A DNA stretch of 64,000 nt from Aminipila butyrica (GTDB taxonomy: Bacteria > Bacillota > Clostridia > Peptostreptococcales > Anaerovoracaceae). Below, in pieces: positions 26,644 to 34,257 of this stretch. The number at the start of each line of letters is the position of its first letter. The first letter of the stretch is position 1. The DNA is taken from the NCBI RefSeq assembly GCF_010669305.1, contig NZ_CP048649.1, forward strand, positions 1,798,001-1,862,000. Reading direction: 5' to 3'. A program made the translations under genes and the position numbers. The notes beneath the pieces are model-generated. The model ran no database searches. It was given only the letters and a program-made list of their open reading frames with translations, and was not told the DNA's origin.

Positions 26644-27114
26644 ATGTTTACGAGAAAAAAACGTTTAGCAGAACGAAAAGAATTTTATATTGCATTAGCG
26701 GCGGTATTGGGCGTGGGGTATCTGATGTTTAATGTGCTCCTGACTCCGGAGACCCCGGCAGAAGGGCAGGATATCAGTGCTAACGCCGGCCGTACTGTAA
26801 AGCAAAGTACTGAAAAAGTCAGCCAGGATTCGGACAAGGATCCTCTTGAAGAGGAACCGGTTCAGAAAAATAGCGAAGAGAAGGATGAGAATCCTAGTCA
26901 AGAAAATCAGGCCAGTGAATATTATTTAGTGAAGGAAGCCGATGGAGTCATCAAAGTCTATCAGTATGATGACAGCGGGCAGGAACAGTTGCTTCGGACC
27001 ACGGATATTCTCTTCTCTCTCCTGGGTAAGGAGGATCAAAACCTGTTTTCTGAAGGGGTGGTGGTCCATTCCGAGGATGAGCTACTGGAATTATTACAAG
27101 ACTTTGAAAGCTAG
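26644..27114 (+). CDS. BofC-like C-terminal-domain protein
   Basis: A 156-residue protein with one N-terminal membrane helix (about 16-32), a disordered acidic middle, and a C-terminal region (about 93-156) that fits the BofC C-terminal domain pattern: YYLVKEADGVIKVYQYD, then LL-x4-DILFSLL-x3-D, then SEGVVVHSEDELLELLQDF. In B. subtilis BofC restrains SpoIVB signalling in the forespore. Here it is directly upstream of spoIVB (14-base gap), which supports a matching role. The domain assignment is by eye. Confidence 0.65.
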   Translation: MFTRKKRLAERKEFYIALAAVLGVGYLMFNVLLTPETPAEGQDISANAGRTVKQSTEKVSQDSDKDPLEEEPVQKNSEEKDENPSQENQASEYYLVKEADGVIKVYQYDDSGQEQLLRTTDILFSLLGKEDQNLFSEGVVVHSEDELLELLQDFES

Positions 27115-27128
27115 GAGTTATTTGCTTT

Positions 27129-28220
27129 ATGAGAAAAATGAAAGTTCAGGGAATCGTTAAAGGCTTAGGTGTCTTTGTTTTGTCTATGGCTGTCATCGCC
27201 GGCATTTCTTTTGTTGTTAAGGAAAAGGAAGAACCAGCACCTGCGGCTATCAACGTGGTGACGGAAAAAGTCATCATGCCAGGAGGACAGTCCATAGGCG
27301 TAAAGATGGACGTGAAGGGGGTGCTGATTGTAGGCTTGCAGGAGATTGAGACTCTCACTGGTGAAGTAGTCAATCCAGGATTGCTGTCGGGCCTGCAAAT
27401 TGGGGATACTATACTGGAGATAAATGGCCAGAAGGTGTATCGAGCCGCAGAGGTACAAACTATTGTCAATCAAATTCGAGGTGAGGTACTGCTGAAATTG
27501 CAGCGAAAGAACCAAGCCATGGAGCTGACCTTGACGCCGGTAGTGGCCAAGGCAGACCACATGTATAAGCTGGGTATTTGGGTAAAGGACAAAACGGCCG
27601 GCATCGGCACCTTGACGTATTATGATCCGGAAAGTGATGTCTACGGAGCATTAGGTCACGCCATAACTGATCCGGAGACTGCGGCAATTCTGCCGGTAGC
27701 CGAAGGCGAGCTGGTCCATTCCAAGGTGGAGTCGGTGAAGCAAGGTAAGGCTGGAGAGCCAGGGGAGATTCGAGGAATCTTTTATGAGGCGGATGCCCCG
27801 CTGGGAAGCTTAAACAAAAACACGGAGTTTGGTATTTTTGGAAAATTATATGGGAAGATTAACCATCCGTATTATAATCAGCCAATTCCTATCGGATATC
27901 AGGATTCGGTGACTCCGGGGCCGGCTTATATTCTGACAACTTTAGATAACAATCAGGTAGAATGCTACGAAATCGAAATTGAAAAGGTAAATCGACAGAC
28001 AAAGCCAGATACGAAAAGTATGACTATAAAGGTGACAGATGAGCGACTTTTGAAAAAAAGCGGTGGTATTGTGCAGGGTATGAGTGGCAGCCCAATCATT
28101 CAAAATGGAAGGCTTGTAGGGGCTGTAACCCATGTATTTGTCAACAATCCTCAGAAGGGTTACGGCATCTTTATCGAATGGATGCTGGAGGAGCAACTGT
28201 CGAAGCCTGGAAAAACTTGA
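27129..28220 (+). CDS. spoIVB: SpoIVB serine peptidase
   Basis: Forespore-secreted S55 peptidase that triggers processing of pro-sigma-K or related late sporulation signalling. A signal anchor (residues about 9-30), a PDZ domain (about 85-140) and the peptidase domain with H in YGALGHAITD, D in KVTDERLL and S in QGMSGSPI are all present, with the D-to-S spacing of 15 residues seen in B. subtilis. 363 residues. It lies directly before spo0A, the conserved order. Confidence 0.96.
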   Translation: MRKMKVQGIVKGLGVFVLSMAVIAGISFVVKEKEEPAPAAINVVTEKVIMPGGQSIGVKMDVKGVLIVGLQEIETLTGEVVNPGLLSGLQIGDTILEINGQKVYRAAEVQTIVNQIRGEVLLKLQRKNQAMELTLTPVVAKADHMYKLGIWVKDKTAGIGTLTYYDPESDVYGALGHAITDPETAAILPVAEGELVHSKVESVKQGKAGEPGEIRGIFYEADAPLGSLNKNTEFGIFGKLYGKINHPYYNQPIPIGYQDSVTPGPAYILTTLDNNQVECYEIEIEKVNRQTKPDTKSMTIKVTDERLLKKSGGIVQGMSGSPIIQNGRLVGAVTHVFVNNPQKGYGIFIEWMLEEQLSKPGKT

Positions 28221-28286
28221 CTAAATTTTCGTGAGTTTTCTGAGAATTTCTGTTGCATAAACCATAGAAAAAGTATAAATTAATAG

Positions 28287-28314
28287 TTGCTGGAGTATTG
28301 CTAAAAAATATAAT
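28287..28314 (+). promoter_or_regulatory. Candidate sigma-A promoter for spo0A
   Basis: TTGCTG at 28287-28292, 16-base spacer, TATAAT at 28309-28314. I did not find a convincing sigma-H promoter or 0A box. Confidence 0.6.
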
Positions 28315-28353
28315 AACTTGTGTAGGTTGTTATGAGAAGAGAGGGGATATGTG

Positions 28354-29154
28354 ATGACAAAAATTAGTGTCGGAATTGCAGATGATAATAAGGACTTTTG
28401 CGAAATTCTGAATGATTATTTCATGGAACAGGAAAATATTGACATTACCTTTATAGCAAATGACGGAATACAAACTGTAGATTGTGTAAAAAAGTTTTTG
28501 CCAGATGTGCTAATCTTAGATATGATTATGCCGCATTTGGACGGATTAGGTGTGCTGGAAAATATCAACAACATGGATTTGCCTAAGTATCCGAAAACAA
28601 TTATGCTGTCCGCAGTCGGACAAGAATCCATTACCCAGAAAGCGACGAAGCTGGGTGCAGAATATTACTTGGTAAAACCATTTAATCTGGGCGTTCTCTC
28701 CAAGAGAATCAATCAGCTTTTTGGTGAAGAGATGGAGGAGGTATCTGGAAAACTTACCAGCATCCGGACAATAGTCAACGACAATACGGTAAAAATGAAC
28801 AATGACCTGGAAGTAGACATTACCAACATCATTCACGAGGTAGGCGTACCTGCACACATAAAAGGGTACCAGTATCTGAGAGATGCCATCACTATGGTGG
28901 TAGAGGACATGGACCTCTTGGGAGCCGTTACTAAAGAACTCTACCCATCTATTGCTAAACTGAATAACACCACCCCGAGCCGGGTAGAACGAGCTATCCG
29001 CCATGCCATCGAGGTGGCTTGGAACAGGGGCAAGATTGAGACCATTAATTCATTGTTCGGATATACCGTACATAATGATAAAGGCAAGCCGACTAATTCG
29101 GAGTTTATCGCCATTATAGCCGACAAGTTGCGGTTGGAGAGGAAAATTTCCTAG
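28354..29154 (+). CDS. spo0A: Sporulation transcription factor Spo0A
   Basis: Master response regulator of sporulation entry. The receiver has acidic residues D10 and D11, phosphoacceptor D56 (LILDMIMP) and K108 (LVKPF). The C-terminal DNA-binding domain includes the recognition-helix region TTPSRVERAIRHAIEVAW. ATG 28354 is seven bases from GAGGGG; GTG 28351 is an alternative adding one residue. 266 residues, full length. Confidence 0.97.
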   Translation: MTKISVGIADDNKDFCEILNDYFMEQENIDITFIANDGIQTVDCVKKFLPDVLILDMIMPHLDGLGVLENINNMDLPKYPKTIMLSAVGQESITQKATKLGAEYYLVKPFNLGVLSKRINQLFGEEMEEVSGKLTSIRTIVNDNTVKMNNDLEVDITNIIHEVGVPAHIKGYQYLRDAITMVVEDMDLLGAVTKELYPSIAKLNNTTPSRVERAIRHAIEVAWNRGKIETINSLFGYTVHNDKGKPTNSEFIAIIADKLRLERKIS

Positions 29155-29178
29155 AGAGCTAGGGAGTAAGATAAAAGG

Positions 29179-29229
29179 CGCTGAAAGTTTGCATAAACAG
29201 TATGTTTCTGCCAGCTTTCAGCGTTTTTT
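29179..29229 (+). terminator. Terminator after spo0A
   Basis: CGCTGAAAG (29179-29187) pairs with CTTTCAGCG (29215-29223), then TTTTTT. Confidence 0.9.
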
Positions 29230-29263
29230 CGTGGTATGATAAGGACGAGTAAATTTTTCCAGG

Positions 29264-29293
29264 TTGACAGCCTTTCTGTGCCTATTATATAAT
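29264..29293 (+). promoter_or_regulatory. Promoter for the recombinase-ynzC pair
   Basis: TTGACA at 29264-29269, 18-base spacer, TATAAT at 29288-29293. No GAAC-N4-GTTC operator is visible nearby. Confidence 0.7.
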
Positions 29294-29349
29294 TTAAAGG
29301 ATTGCAATGTACCAAAACTTATATTCAAAAATAGGAGAGGTAGATACAG

Positions 29350-29907
29350 ATGATATATGGATATGCAAGTGTTTCGGCAAAGGGGCAGTTTGATGCCATC
29401 TCCTTAGAGGAGCAGACCCGGCTGATTAAACAGCGGTATCCCAGCGCAGAGATGATCGTAGAAACGTATGAAGACCCCAAGGAGAGGCCTGTCCTGAGAG
29501 AATGTGTGGACAGCATGTACGGAGGGGATACCTTAGTGGTATCCCGGCTGGACCGGCTGTGCAGTACCATAAAGGAGGGAATCTCTTTTATCGAATATGG
29601 CTTGAGCCGGAATGTCCGCATCAACATCATCAATGTAGGTATGGTAGATAGCACCCATACAGGCCGGATGATTCTCAACATTATGACTGCTTTTGCAGAG
29701 TTTGATAAAGCGATGATCGTGGAACGAACTCAGGTGGGCAAAGCTATCGCTAAAACCAAGGAAGGATTTAAAGAAGGACGTCCTAAGAAGTTTACCGATG
29801 CAGAGATTGAAGAGGCTTTAAATCTGTTGAAGACGAACAGCTATAAAGTGGTAGAAGAGCGGACAGGTATCAGTAAGAGCACCTTGATTCGGGCCAGGCG
29901 GGCCTGA
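29350..29907 (+). CDS. YneB-like serine recombinase
   Basis: A 185-residue resolvase/invertase-family protein. The nucleophile is S9 in YASVSAKGQ, and the active-site arginines R66 and R69 are in VSRLDRLCS; the usual YARVS arginine at position 7 is replaced by serine. A C-terminal helix-turn-helix (KVVEERTGISKSTLIRAR) is present. It is followed by a DUF896/YnzC gene, the same pair as yneB-ynzC in the B. subtilis SOS operon, so I favour a YneB homologue over a mobile-element recombinase. Confidence 0.85.
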   Translation: MIYGYASVSAKGQFDAISLEEQTRLIKQRYPSAEMIVETYEDPKERPVLRECVDSMYGGDTLVVSRLDRLCSTIKEGISFIEYGLSRNVRINIINVGMVDSTHTGRMILNIMTAFAEFDKAMIVERTQVGKAIAKTKEGFKEGRPKKFTDAEIEEALNLLKTNSYKVVEERTGISKSTLIRARRA

Positions 29908-29978
29908 AATCCAGCTTTTATATAAGCCGGGCCTAGGCCCAACACAAGAAACAGAAAAAAGAAAAGAGGAACAAAATT

Positions 29979-30188
29979 ATGATTTCTAATGAACATATCG
30001 ACCGGATTAACCAGTTGGCAAAAAAATCCAAGGGAGCTGGTTTGACGGAAGAGGAGAAGGTAGAGCAGCAGCAGCTTCGTAAAGAATATCTGGCTCAATT
30101 CCGAGCAAACTTTCGCAAGCAGTTGGAAAATATCGAATTTATTGAGGACAGAAAAGAAGAGGTCGAAATAGACATAAAAGTGAATTAA
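29979..30188 (+). CDS. DUF896 / YnzC-like protein
   Basis: A 69-residue, charged, all-helical protein. The MISNEHIDRINQLAKKSKGAG start and the LTEEEKVEQQQLRKEYLAQFR block match the YnzC family, whose B. subtilis member belongs to the yneA-yneB-ynzC SOS operon. The molecular role is unknown. AAAAGAGG precedes the ATG. Confidence 0.9.
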   Translation: MISNEHIDRINQLAKKSKGAGLTEEEKVEQQQLRKEYLAQFRANFRKQLENIEFIEDRKEEVEIDIKVN

Positions 30189-30202
30189 AAAACTTTTACA
30201 CC

Positions 30203-30237
30203 CCAGCGAGAAGTAACAAATTTCTCGCTGGTTTCTT
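30203..30237 (+). terminator. Terminator after the ynzC-like gene
   Basis: CCAGCGAGAA (30203-30212) pairs exactly with TTCTCGCTGG (30222-30231), then a T-rich run. Confidence 0.9.
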
Positions 30238-30266
30238 TATATAGTATTTCTGGAGGTATGTGTACT

Positions 30267-30713
30267 ATGAAGAAATACTATCACTTGTTGACCTTTGTTG
30301 CGGTGATCGTGATTATCACCAGCATCTTTTCTGGTTTTACCCAGCCGGTTGAAGAGGATGTGGTGTCAAAAAGGCTGGAGCAGCGGACAAGCATCCTGCA
30401 AAAAGCTTTTTACAATCAGATTACCAAGGAGAAGGCAGAAGCTGAGTTAGAAAAGATCGAGACCTATCCCATTTTGACAGACGATATTAAACAATTGAGA
30501 GCGTGGGAGGACACGGAGATAGATGTGGTAAAAAAAATGAGCATTAATGCAGTAAAATCTGAAAAAAATTTGTTAGAATATATGACTTACCGGGTAGATA
30601 TTATGTGGGAAATGAGTGGACTGCATGAGGACTACTTCATGGAAGGCGGTTATCATGTGGTTCTTAAAAAAAGTGACGGCCAATATAAGCTGTCTTGCTT
30701 TGCACCCCTGTGA
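30267..30713 (+). CDS. Exported protein of unknown function
   Basis: A 148-residue protein with a clear N-terminal signal segment (KKYYHLLTFVAVIVIITSIFSG) and a helical, charged exported domain; I do not recognise the family. ATG 30267 is 10 bases after GGAGG, while ATG 30258 would be only one base from it. Its C-terminus YHVVLKKSDGQYKLSCFAPL resembles the last strand of small NTF2-like or lumenal accessory domains, but this is weak. Monocistronic between two terminators. Confidence 0.6.
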   Translation: MKKYYHLLTFVAVIVIITSIFSGFTQPVEEDVVSKRLEQRTSILQKAFYNQITKEKAEAELEKIETYPILTDDIKQLRAWEDTEIDVVKKMSINAVKSEKNLLEYMTYRVDIMWEMSGLHEDYFMEGGYHVVLKKSDGQYKLSCFAPL

Positions 30714-30766
30714 TGGGCTGAAATGCCCACAGAACGTCAAATATTATACTTGAAAGCGGCTGGACA

Positions 30767-30801
30767 AGCTGACAGTCTTCTCACGTCTGTTGGCTCTTTT
30801 C
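30767..30801 (+). terminator. Weak terminator-like hairpin
   Basis: AGCTGACAG (30767-30775) pairs imperfectly with CTGTTGGCT (30787-30795), followed by CTTTTCTGTTT. The rest of the gap to iscS holds a TATAAT at about 30905 without a good -35. Confidence 0.45.
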
Positions 30802-30954
30802 TGTTTCATCTACGGACCCAGAGGGGTTTAAGAAATATAAGCCTTAAATCATATTTATTTACTAGGAAAAATAAAAAAAGGGGTTTATATTTTTGAAATA
30901 GTTGGTATAATATTGATTGGAACTTAATGTCATGTATGATTAAAGGAGCAAATT

Positions 30955-32124
30955 ATGCGACAGGTATATCTAGATTATTCAGCAACGACTCCTGTTAAGG
31001 AAGACGTATTGAAAGAAATGATTCCATATTTCACAGAGAATTTTGGGAATCCGTCCAGTTTATATACGATCGGCGCCGCTTCCAAGGAAGCCATAGAAAA
31101 GGCGAGAACGCAGGTGGCCAAACTGATCCATGCACAGGAAAAAGAACTATTTTTTACCTCTTCAGGAACGGAGGCCGACAACTGGGCCGTCCTGGGAGCA
31201 GCAGATACATTAAAGGCTAAAGGAAACCACATTATCACCACAAAGATTGAGCATCATGCGATGCTGCATTCCTGTGAATATTTGGAAAAGCATGGGTATG
31301 AGGTGACTTATTTGGATGTGAAGCCCGATGGACGGGTGGACCCAGAGGCACTGAAGGCCGCTATTACGGATAAGACGATTCTCATCAGCATCATGTTTGT
31401 TAACAATGAGATTGGAACGGTAGAACCGATTAAAGAACTGGCTGCCATCGCAAAGGAACGAGGGATTCTCTTCCATACCGATGCTGTTCAGGCTCTTGGA
31501 AACGTGCCGATTGACGTAAAAGACCTAGGGGTAGACCTGATGTCGATATCGGCTCATAAAATTTACGGGCCAAAGGGCATTGGTGCTTTGTACATCCGCA
31601 AAGGCGTAAAGCTGTCCAACTTTATACACGGCGGCGGCCAGGAAAGCAAGAAGAGAGCGGGAACAGAAAATCTTCCCGGTATCGTAGGCTTTGGCAAGGC
31701 TGCTGAGCTAGCTGGGGAAAACCTGGACAGTCACGTGGCAAAAATCAGCGGTCTGAGAGATTATTTCATTGACCAGATCACTTCCAAGATTGAAAACGTA
31801 ACGGTGAACGGCAGCAGAGAATTCCGTCATCCGGGCAATGCGAACCTGACTTTTGAATTTATTGAAGGGGAAGCCATGCTGCTGTACTTGGATTTGCGGG
31901 GAATCGCCGTATCCACCGGTTCAGCTTGTTCCTCGGCATCCCTATCACCTTCTCATGTACTTTCCGCCATTGGTGTCCCAGTGGAAAACATCCACGGTTC
32001 CTTGCGCTTTACCGTAGGGGATTTTACCACCAAGGAAGATTTGGATTATGTGGTAACGGAGTTGGTGGAAGTCGTAAATAAATTAAGAAATATTTCTTCT
32101 ATTTCTAAGACGAAAGGTTGGTAA
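30955..32124 (+). CDS. Cysteine desulfurase (IscS/NifS type)
   Basis: Pyridoxal-phosphate enzyme that transfers sulfur from cysteine to the scaffold encoded next door for Fe-S cluster assembly. The PLP lysine lies in SISAHKIYGPKG and the active-site cysteine near residue 325 in STGSACSSASLSPSHVL, placing it in group I. 389 residues, AAAGGAG before the ATG. No iscR is adjacent, although this is its usual position in clostridia. Confidence 0.95.
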   Translation: MRQVYLDYSATTPVKEDVLKEMIPYFTENFGNPSSLYTIGAASKEAIEKARTQVAKLIHAQEKELFFTSSGTEADNWAVLGAADTLKAKGNHIITTKIEHHAMLHSCEYLEKHGYEVTYLDVKPDGRVDPEALKAAITDKTILISIMFVNNEIGTVEPIKELAAIAKERGILFHTDAVQALGNVPIDVKDLGVDLMSISAHKIYGPKGIGALYIRKGVKLSNFIHGGGQESKKRAGTENLPGIVGFGKAAELAGENLDSHVAKISGLRDYFIDQITSKIENVTVNGSREFRHPGNANLTFEFIEGEAMLLYLDLRGIAVSTGSACSSASLSPSHVLSAIGVPVENIHGSLRFTVGDFTTKEDLDYVVTELVEVVNKLRNISSISKTKGW

Positions 32125-32129
32125 TAAAT

Positions 32130-32579
32130 ATGGCAATGTATAATGATAAAGTAATGGATCACTTCATGAATCCACATAATGTAGGAGAACTGGAAAATGC
32201 AGACGGTTCTGGCACATACGGAAGCCCGGTCTGCGGCGATATGATGAAGATTGACATCAAGGTAGAAGACGACGTGATTAAGGACGCTAAATTTAAGACT
32301 TTTGGCTGCGGCTCTGCCATTGCGTCTTCCAGTGTAGCAACAGATATGATTATTGGTCTGACTGTTGATGAAGCGCTAGCTGTAACGAACAAGCAGATTA
32401 TCAATGAACTGGGAGGCCTGCCGGCTATCAAGATTCATTGCTCTGTTTTGGCCGATCATGCCATCAAGTCTGCTATCTATGATTATGCGCAGAAAAATGG
32501 GAAGAGCTATAAGGGACTGGAAGGCTTTGACCCGGATGCCGATGAAGACGATCACCACGACAGCTGTGAAGTGGAATAA
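32130..32579 (+). CDS. Fe-S cluster assembly scaffold (IscU/NifU N-terminal type)
   Basis: A 149-residue scaffold on which [2Fe-2S] and [4Fe-4S] clusters are built. The three ligand cysteines are in SPVCGDMMK, FGCGSAIASSS and KIHCSVLA. ATG 32130 is chosen (12 bases from GAAAGG); a TTG at 32118 overlaps the upstream stop and would add four residues. The acidic, histidine-containing tail (DADEDDHHD) is unusual and may bind metal. Co-transcribed with the desulfurase. Confidence 0.94.
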   Translation: MAMYNDKVMDHFMNPHNVGELENADGSGTYGSPVCGDMMKIDIKVEDDVIKDAKFKTFGCGSAIASSSVATDMIIGLTVDEALAVTNKQIINELGGLPAIKIHCSVLADHAIKSAIYDYAQKNGKSYKGLEGFDPDADEDDHHDSCEVE

Positions 32580-32616
32580 AAAACAAGAAAAGTAGAAATG
32601 CGCAAGCTGACTATTT

Positions 32617-32651
32617 ATCCCGTCAAACGTAATGTTGACGGGATTTTTTTT
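32617..32651 (+). terminator. Terminator after the scaffold gene
   Basis: ATCCCGTCAA (32617-32626) pairs exactly with TTGACGGGAT (32635-32644), then TTTTTTT. It isolates the sporulation genes that follow. Confidence 0.93.
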
Positions 32652-32683
32652 GTGCAAAAAATTTCGGCATAAAGAAGGGAGGC

Positions 32684-32708
32684 TGTCCATATACATGAAA
32701 TATGGACA
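32684..32708. promoter_or_regulatory. 9-bp inverted repeat upstream of spoIIIAE
   Basis: TGTCCATAT (32684-32692) and ATATGGACA (32700-32708) form a perfect inverted repeat around 7 bases, immediately before the ribosome site. A CATAAA (32669-32674) and a CATATACA-like element (32688-32695) 14 bases apart are weakly like a sigma-E promoter. It could be an operator or an RNA hairpin. Confidence 0.35.
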
Positions 32709-32726
32709 AAGGTGAGGTAGATACAT

Positions 32727-33821
32727 ATGGATTATAAAAGTATTATACAGGAACAACTGGCCAAGCTGGAACTCAGTGAGCTGGAAGAGATTATGGACAG
32801 TGCTACGTTAGACAGCGGCAACCGAATGCCGGATATCAGTATTCAGGGTTTAATTGATAACGCTATCAACGGGCAGCCCATATTTGATTCACAGACGATG
32901 ATTCATGGCTTTATAGACCTATTTCTATACGAAATTAAGAGCAGTATCATCTTAGGGGTTCAACTGGTGACTATCTGCATTGTAATCGGGCTTTTGACGA
33001 ATCTGTCTAATTCTTTTGGCAACAAGGCTGTATCCCGGCTGGGTATCGTGGTCTGTGGCTGCTTTGTTATCGGTTTGTGCCTGAATAACTTTTCACAGAC
33101 GTTTAACATGTGTGCGGACACCTTGAATACGATGACCAGAACCATGCAACTTTTGCTGCCAATTCTCATTCCGCTATTGATTACGCTTGGAGGGTTCACC
33201 AGCGGGAGTGTATTGAATCCGGTTATCGCCGGGGCCATCACCATGTTTAACACCATCTTGCAAACATTTATTCTGCCGGCTATCTTTATTTCTTCTATTT
33301 TCATTCTGGTCAACAGTTTGACAGAGCGGGATTATGTCAATAAGCTGGGAGTCTTCTTGCGAAGTACGGCTACTTTTGCTACCGGTCTGTGTGTAACCTT
33401 CTTTGCAGGGCTTACGGCCATACAGGGATTTGTCACAGAGACGGCAGATGGTATGTTAGTCAACACCGCCCGCTATTCGGTCAATAACTTCGTGCCCATC
33501 GTGGGGGGCTTTGCGGCAGATTCTATCGACATGGTGCTGTCCTGTGTGGGGGTAATAAAAAATGGTATCAGCATCTTTGGGGTTATTCTGGTCCTGCTCT
33601 TGCTGGCCATTCCCCTGATGAAACTGCTGGCCATTGCCATGGTCTATAAGATTACTGCCATCGTCATCGAGCCGATTGGGAACAAACAAGTGTCTGGCTG
33701 CATGAATGAGATGGGCAACTCCGTGATTACTATGGCCGTAGTCCTGTTCTTGGCGGCGCTGATGTTTCTGGTGTTTCTAACCATCATCATCGGCATTGGC
33801 GGCGGCAGTCTGCTGAGATAG
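32727..33821 (+). CDS. spoIIIAE: Stage III sporulation protein AE
   Basis: Polytopic mother-cell membrane protein of the A-Q channel that links mother cell and forespore. At 364 residues it has about eight helices and the family blocks PILIPLLITLGG, TERDYVNKLGVFLRS, GFVTETADGMLVNTARY and FVPIVGGFAADSIDMVLS. The usual N-terminal signal sequence is absent: the protein begins with a soluble MDYKSIIQEQLAKLEL stretch. It is the first gene of the run; spoIIIAA, AB, AC and AD are not upstream, where a Fe-S scaffold gene and a terminator lie. Confidence 0.95.
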   Translation: MDYKSIIQEQLAKLELSELEEIMDSATLDSGNRMPDISIQGLIDNAINGQPIFDSQTMIHGFIDLFLYEIKSSIILGVQLVTICIVIGLLTNLSNSFGNKAVSRLGIVVCGCFVIGLCLNNFSQTFNMCADTLNTMTRTMQLLLPILIPLLITLGGFTSGSVLNPVIAGAITMFNTILQTFILPAIFISSIFILVNSLTERDYVNKLGVFLRSTATFATGLCVTFFAGLTAIQGFVTETADGMLVNTARYSVNNFVPIVGGFAADSIDMVLSCVGVIKNGISIFGVILVLLLLAIPLMKLLAIAMVYKITAIVIEPIGNKQVSGCMNEMGNSVITMAVVLFLAALMFLVFLTIIIGIGGGSLLR

Positions 33822-33834
33822 GAGGCGGGGGAAA

Positions 33835-34002
33835 ATGGAAATCATAAAAGAGTGGGTGCGGAATATATTTGTTATTGTGGTAGCGCTGTCCTTTATTGAA
33901 ACACTGCTGCCCTCCAGTGAAATGCAAAACTATGTAAAGTTTGTCTTTTCTCTCATTATTCTGGCTACGATTTTATCGCCCCTGCTTATTTTTCTGGAAT
34001 AA
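33835..34002 (+). CDS. spoIIIAF: Miniature stage III sporulation protein AF
   Basis: A 55-residue open frame too short for most ORF lists. It matches only the N-terminal membrane part of SpoIIIAF: a tryptophan-containing EWVRNIF start, a first helix (IVVALSFIETLLP), then SSEMQNYVKFVFSLIILATILSPLL. The normal protein is about 200 residues with a soluble cytoplasmic/ring domain; here TAA follows directly after LLIFLE, and the next gene's ribosome site begins within 30 bases. GGAGGCGGGG precedes the ATG. It is 13 bases after spoIIIAE and clearly in the same transcript. Confidence 0.85.
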   Translation: MEIIKEWVRNIFVIVVALSFIETLLPSSEMQNYVKFVFSLIILATILSPLLIFLE

Positions 34003-34044
34003 GAAAGGAGCGAGGAAATATATATTACTGTGGAGGATTTTCTT

Positions 34045-34257
34045 GTGAAGAAAAGAAAGCGCAATGGCTCTGCCAAGATCGTGATATACAGGCTCATAAC
34101 CGCCGTGGTAGTCCTCTGCTTGACACTGCTGACCTTTCTGGTCGTCACCAATAATAAAGACGGCAGAAGGCAAATTGTAGATGAAAATGGCGGGTTTGAA
34201 GTGAGCGTACCGGGTATGTTGTCCGAGGATGAGGAGAATGGGGGATCTGTACAATGA
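34045..34257 (+). CDS. Single-pass peptide in the position of SpoIIIAG
   Basis: A 70-residue protein between spoIIIAF and spoIIIAH. GTG 34045 is eight bases from GGAGG; GTG 34030 is a weaker alternative. It has a basic start (KKRKRNGSAK), one helix (about residues 15-35, LITAVVVLCLTLLTFLVV) and 35 polar residues ending in EDEENGG. By position it is SpoIIIAG, but the ring-building domain that forms the SpoIIIAG ring in other spore formers is absent, and the stop overlaps the spoIIIAH start (ATGA), leaving no room for it. Confidence 0.75.
   Translation: MKKRKRNGSAKIVIYRLITAVVVLCLTLLTFLVVTNNKDGRRQIVDENGGFEVSVPGMLSEDEENGGSVQ

Noticed and set aside
29350..29907. Serine recombinase as a mobile-element or skin-element excisionase
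   Set aside because: It is small, has no large recombinase domain, no flanking repeats were seen, and it is paired with a YnzC-like gene as in the yneA operon.
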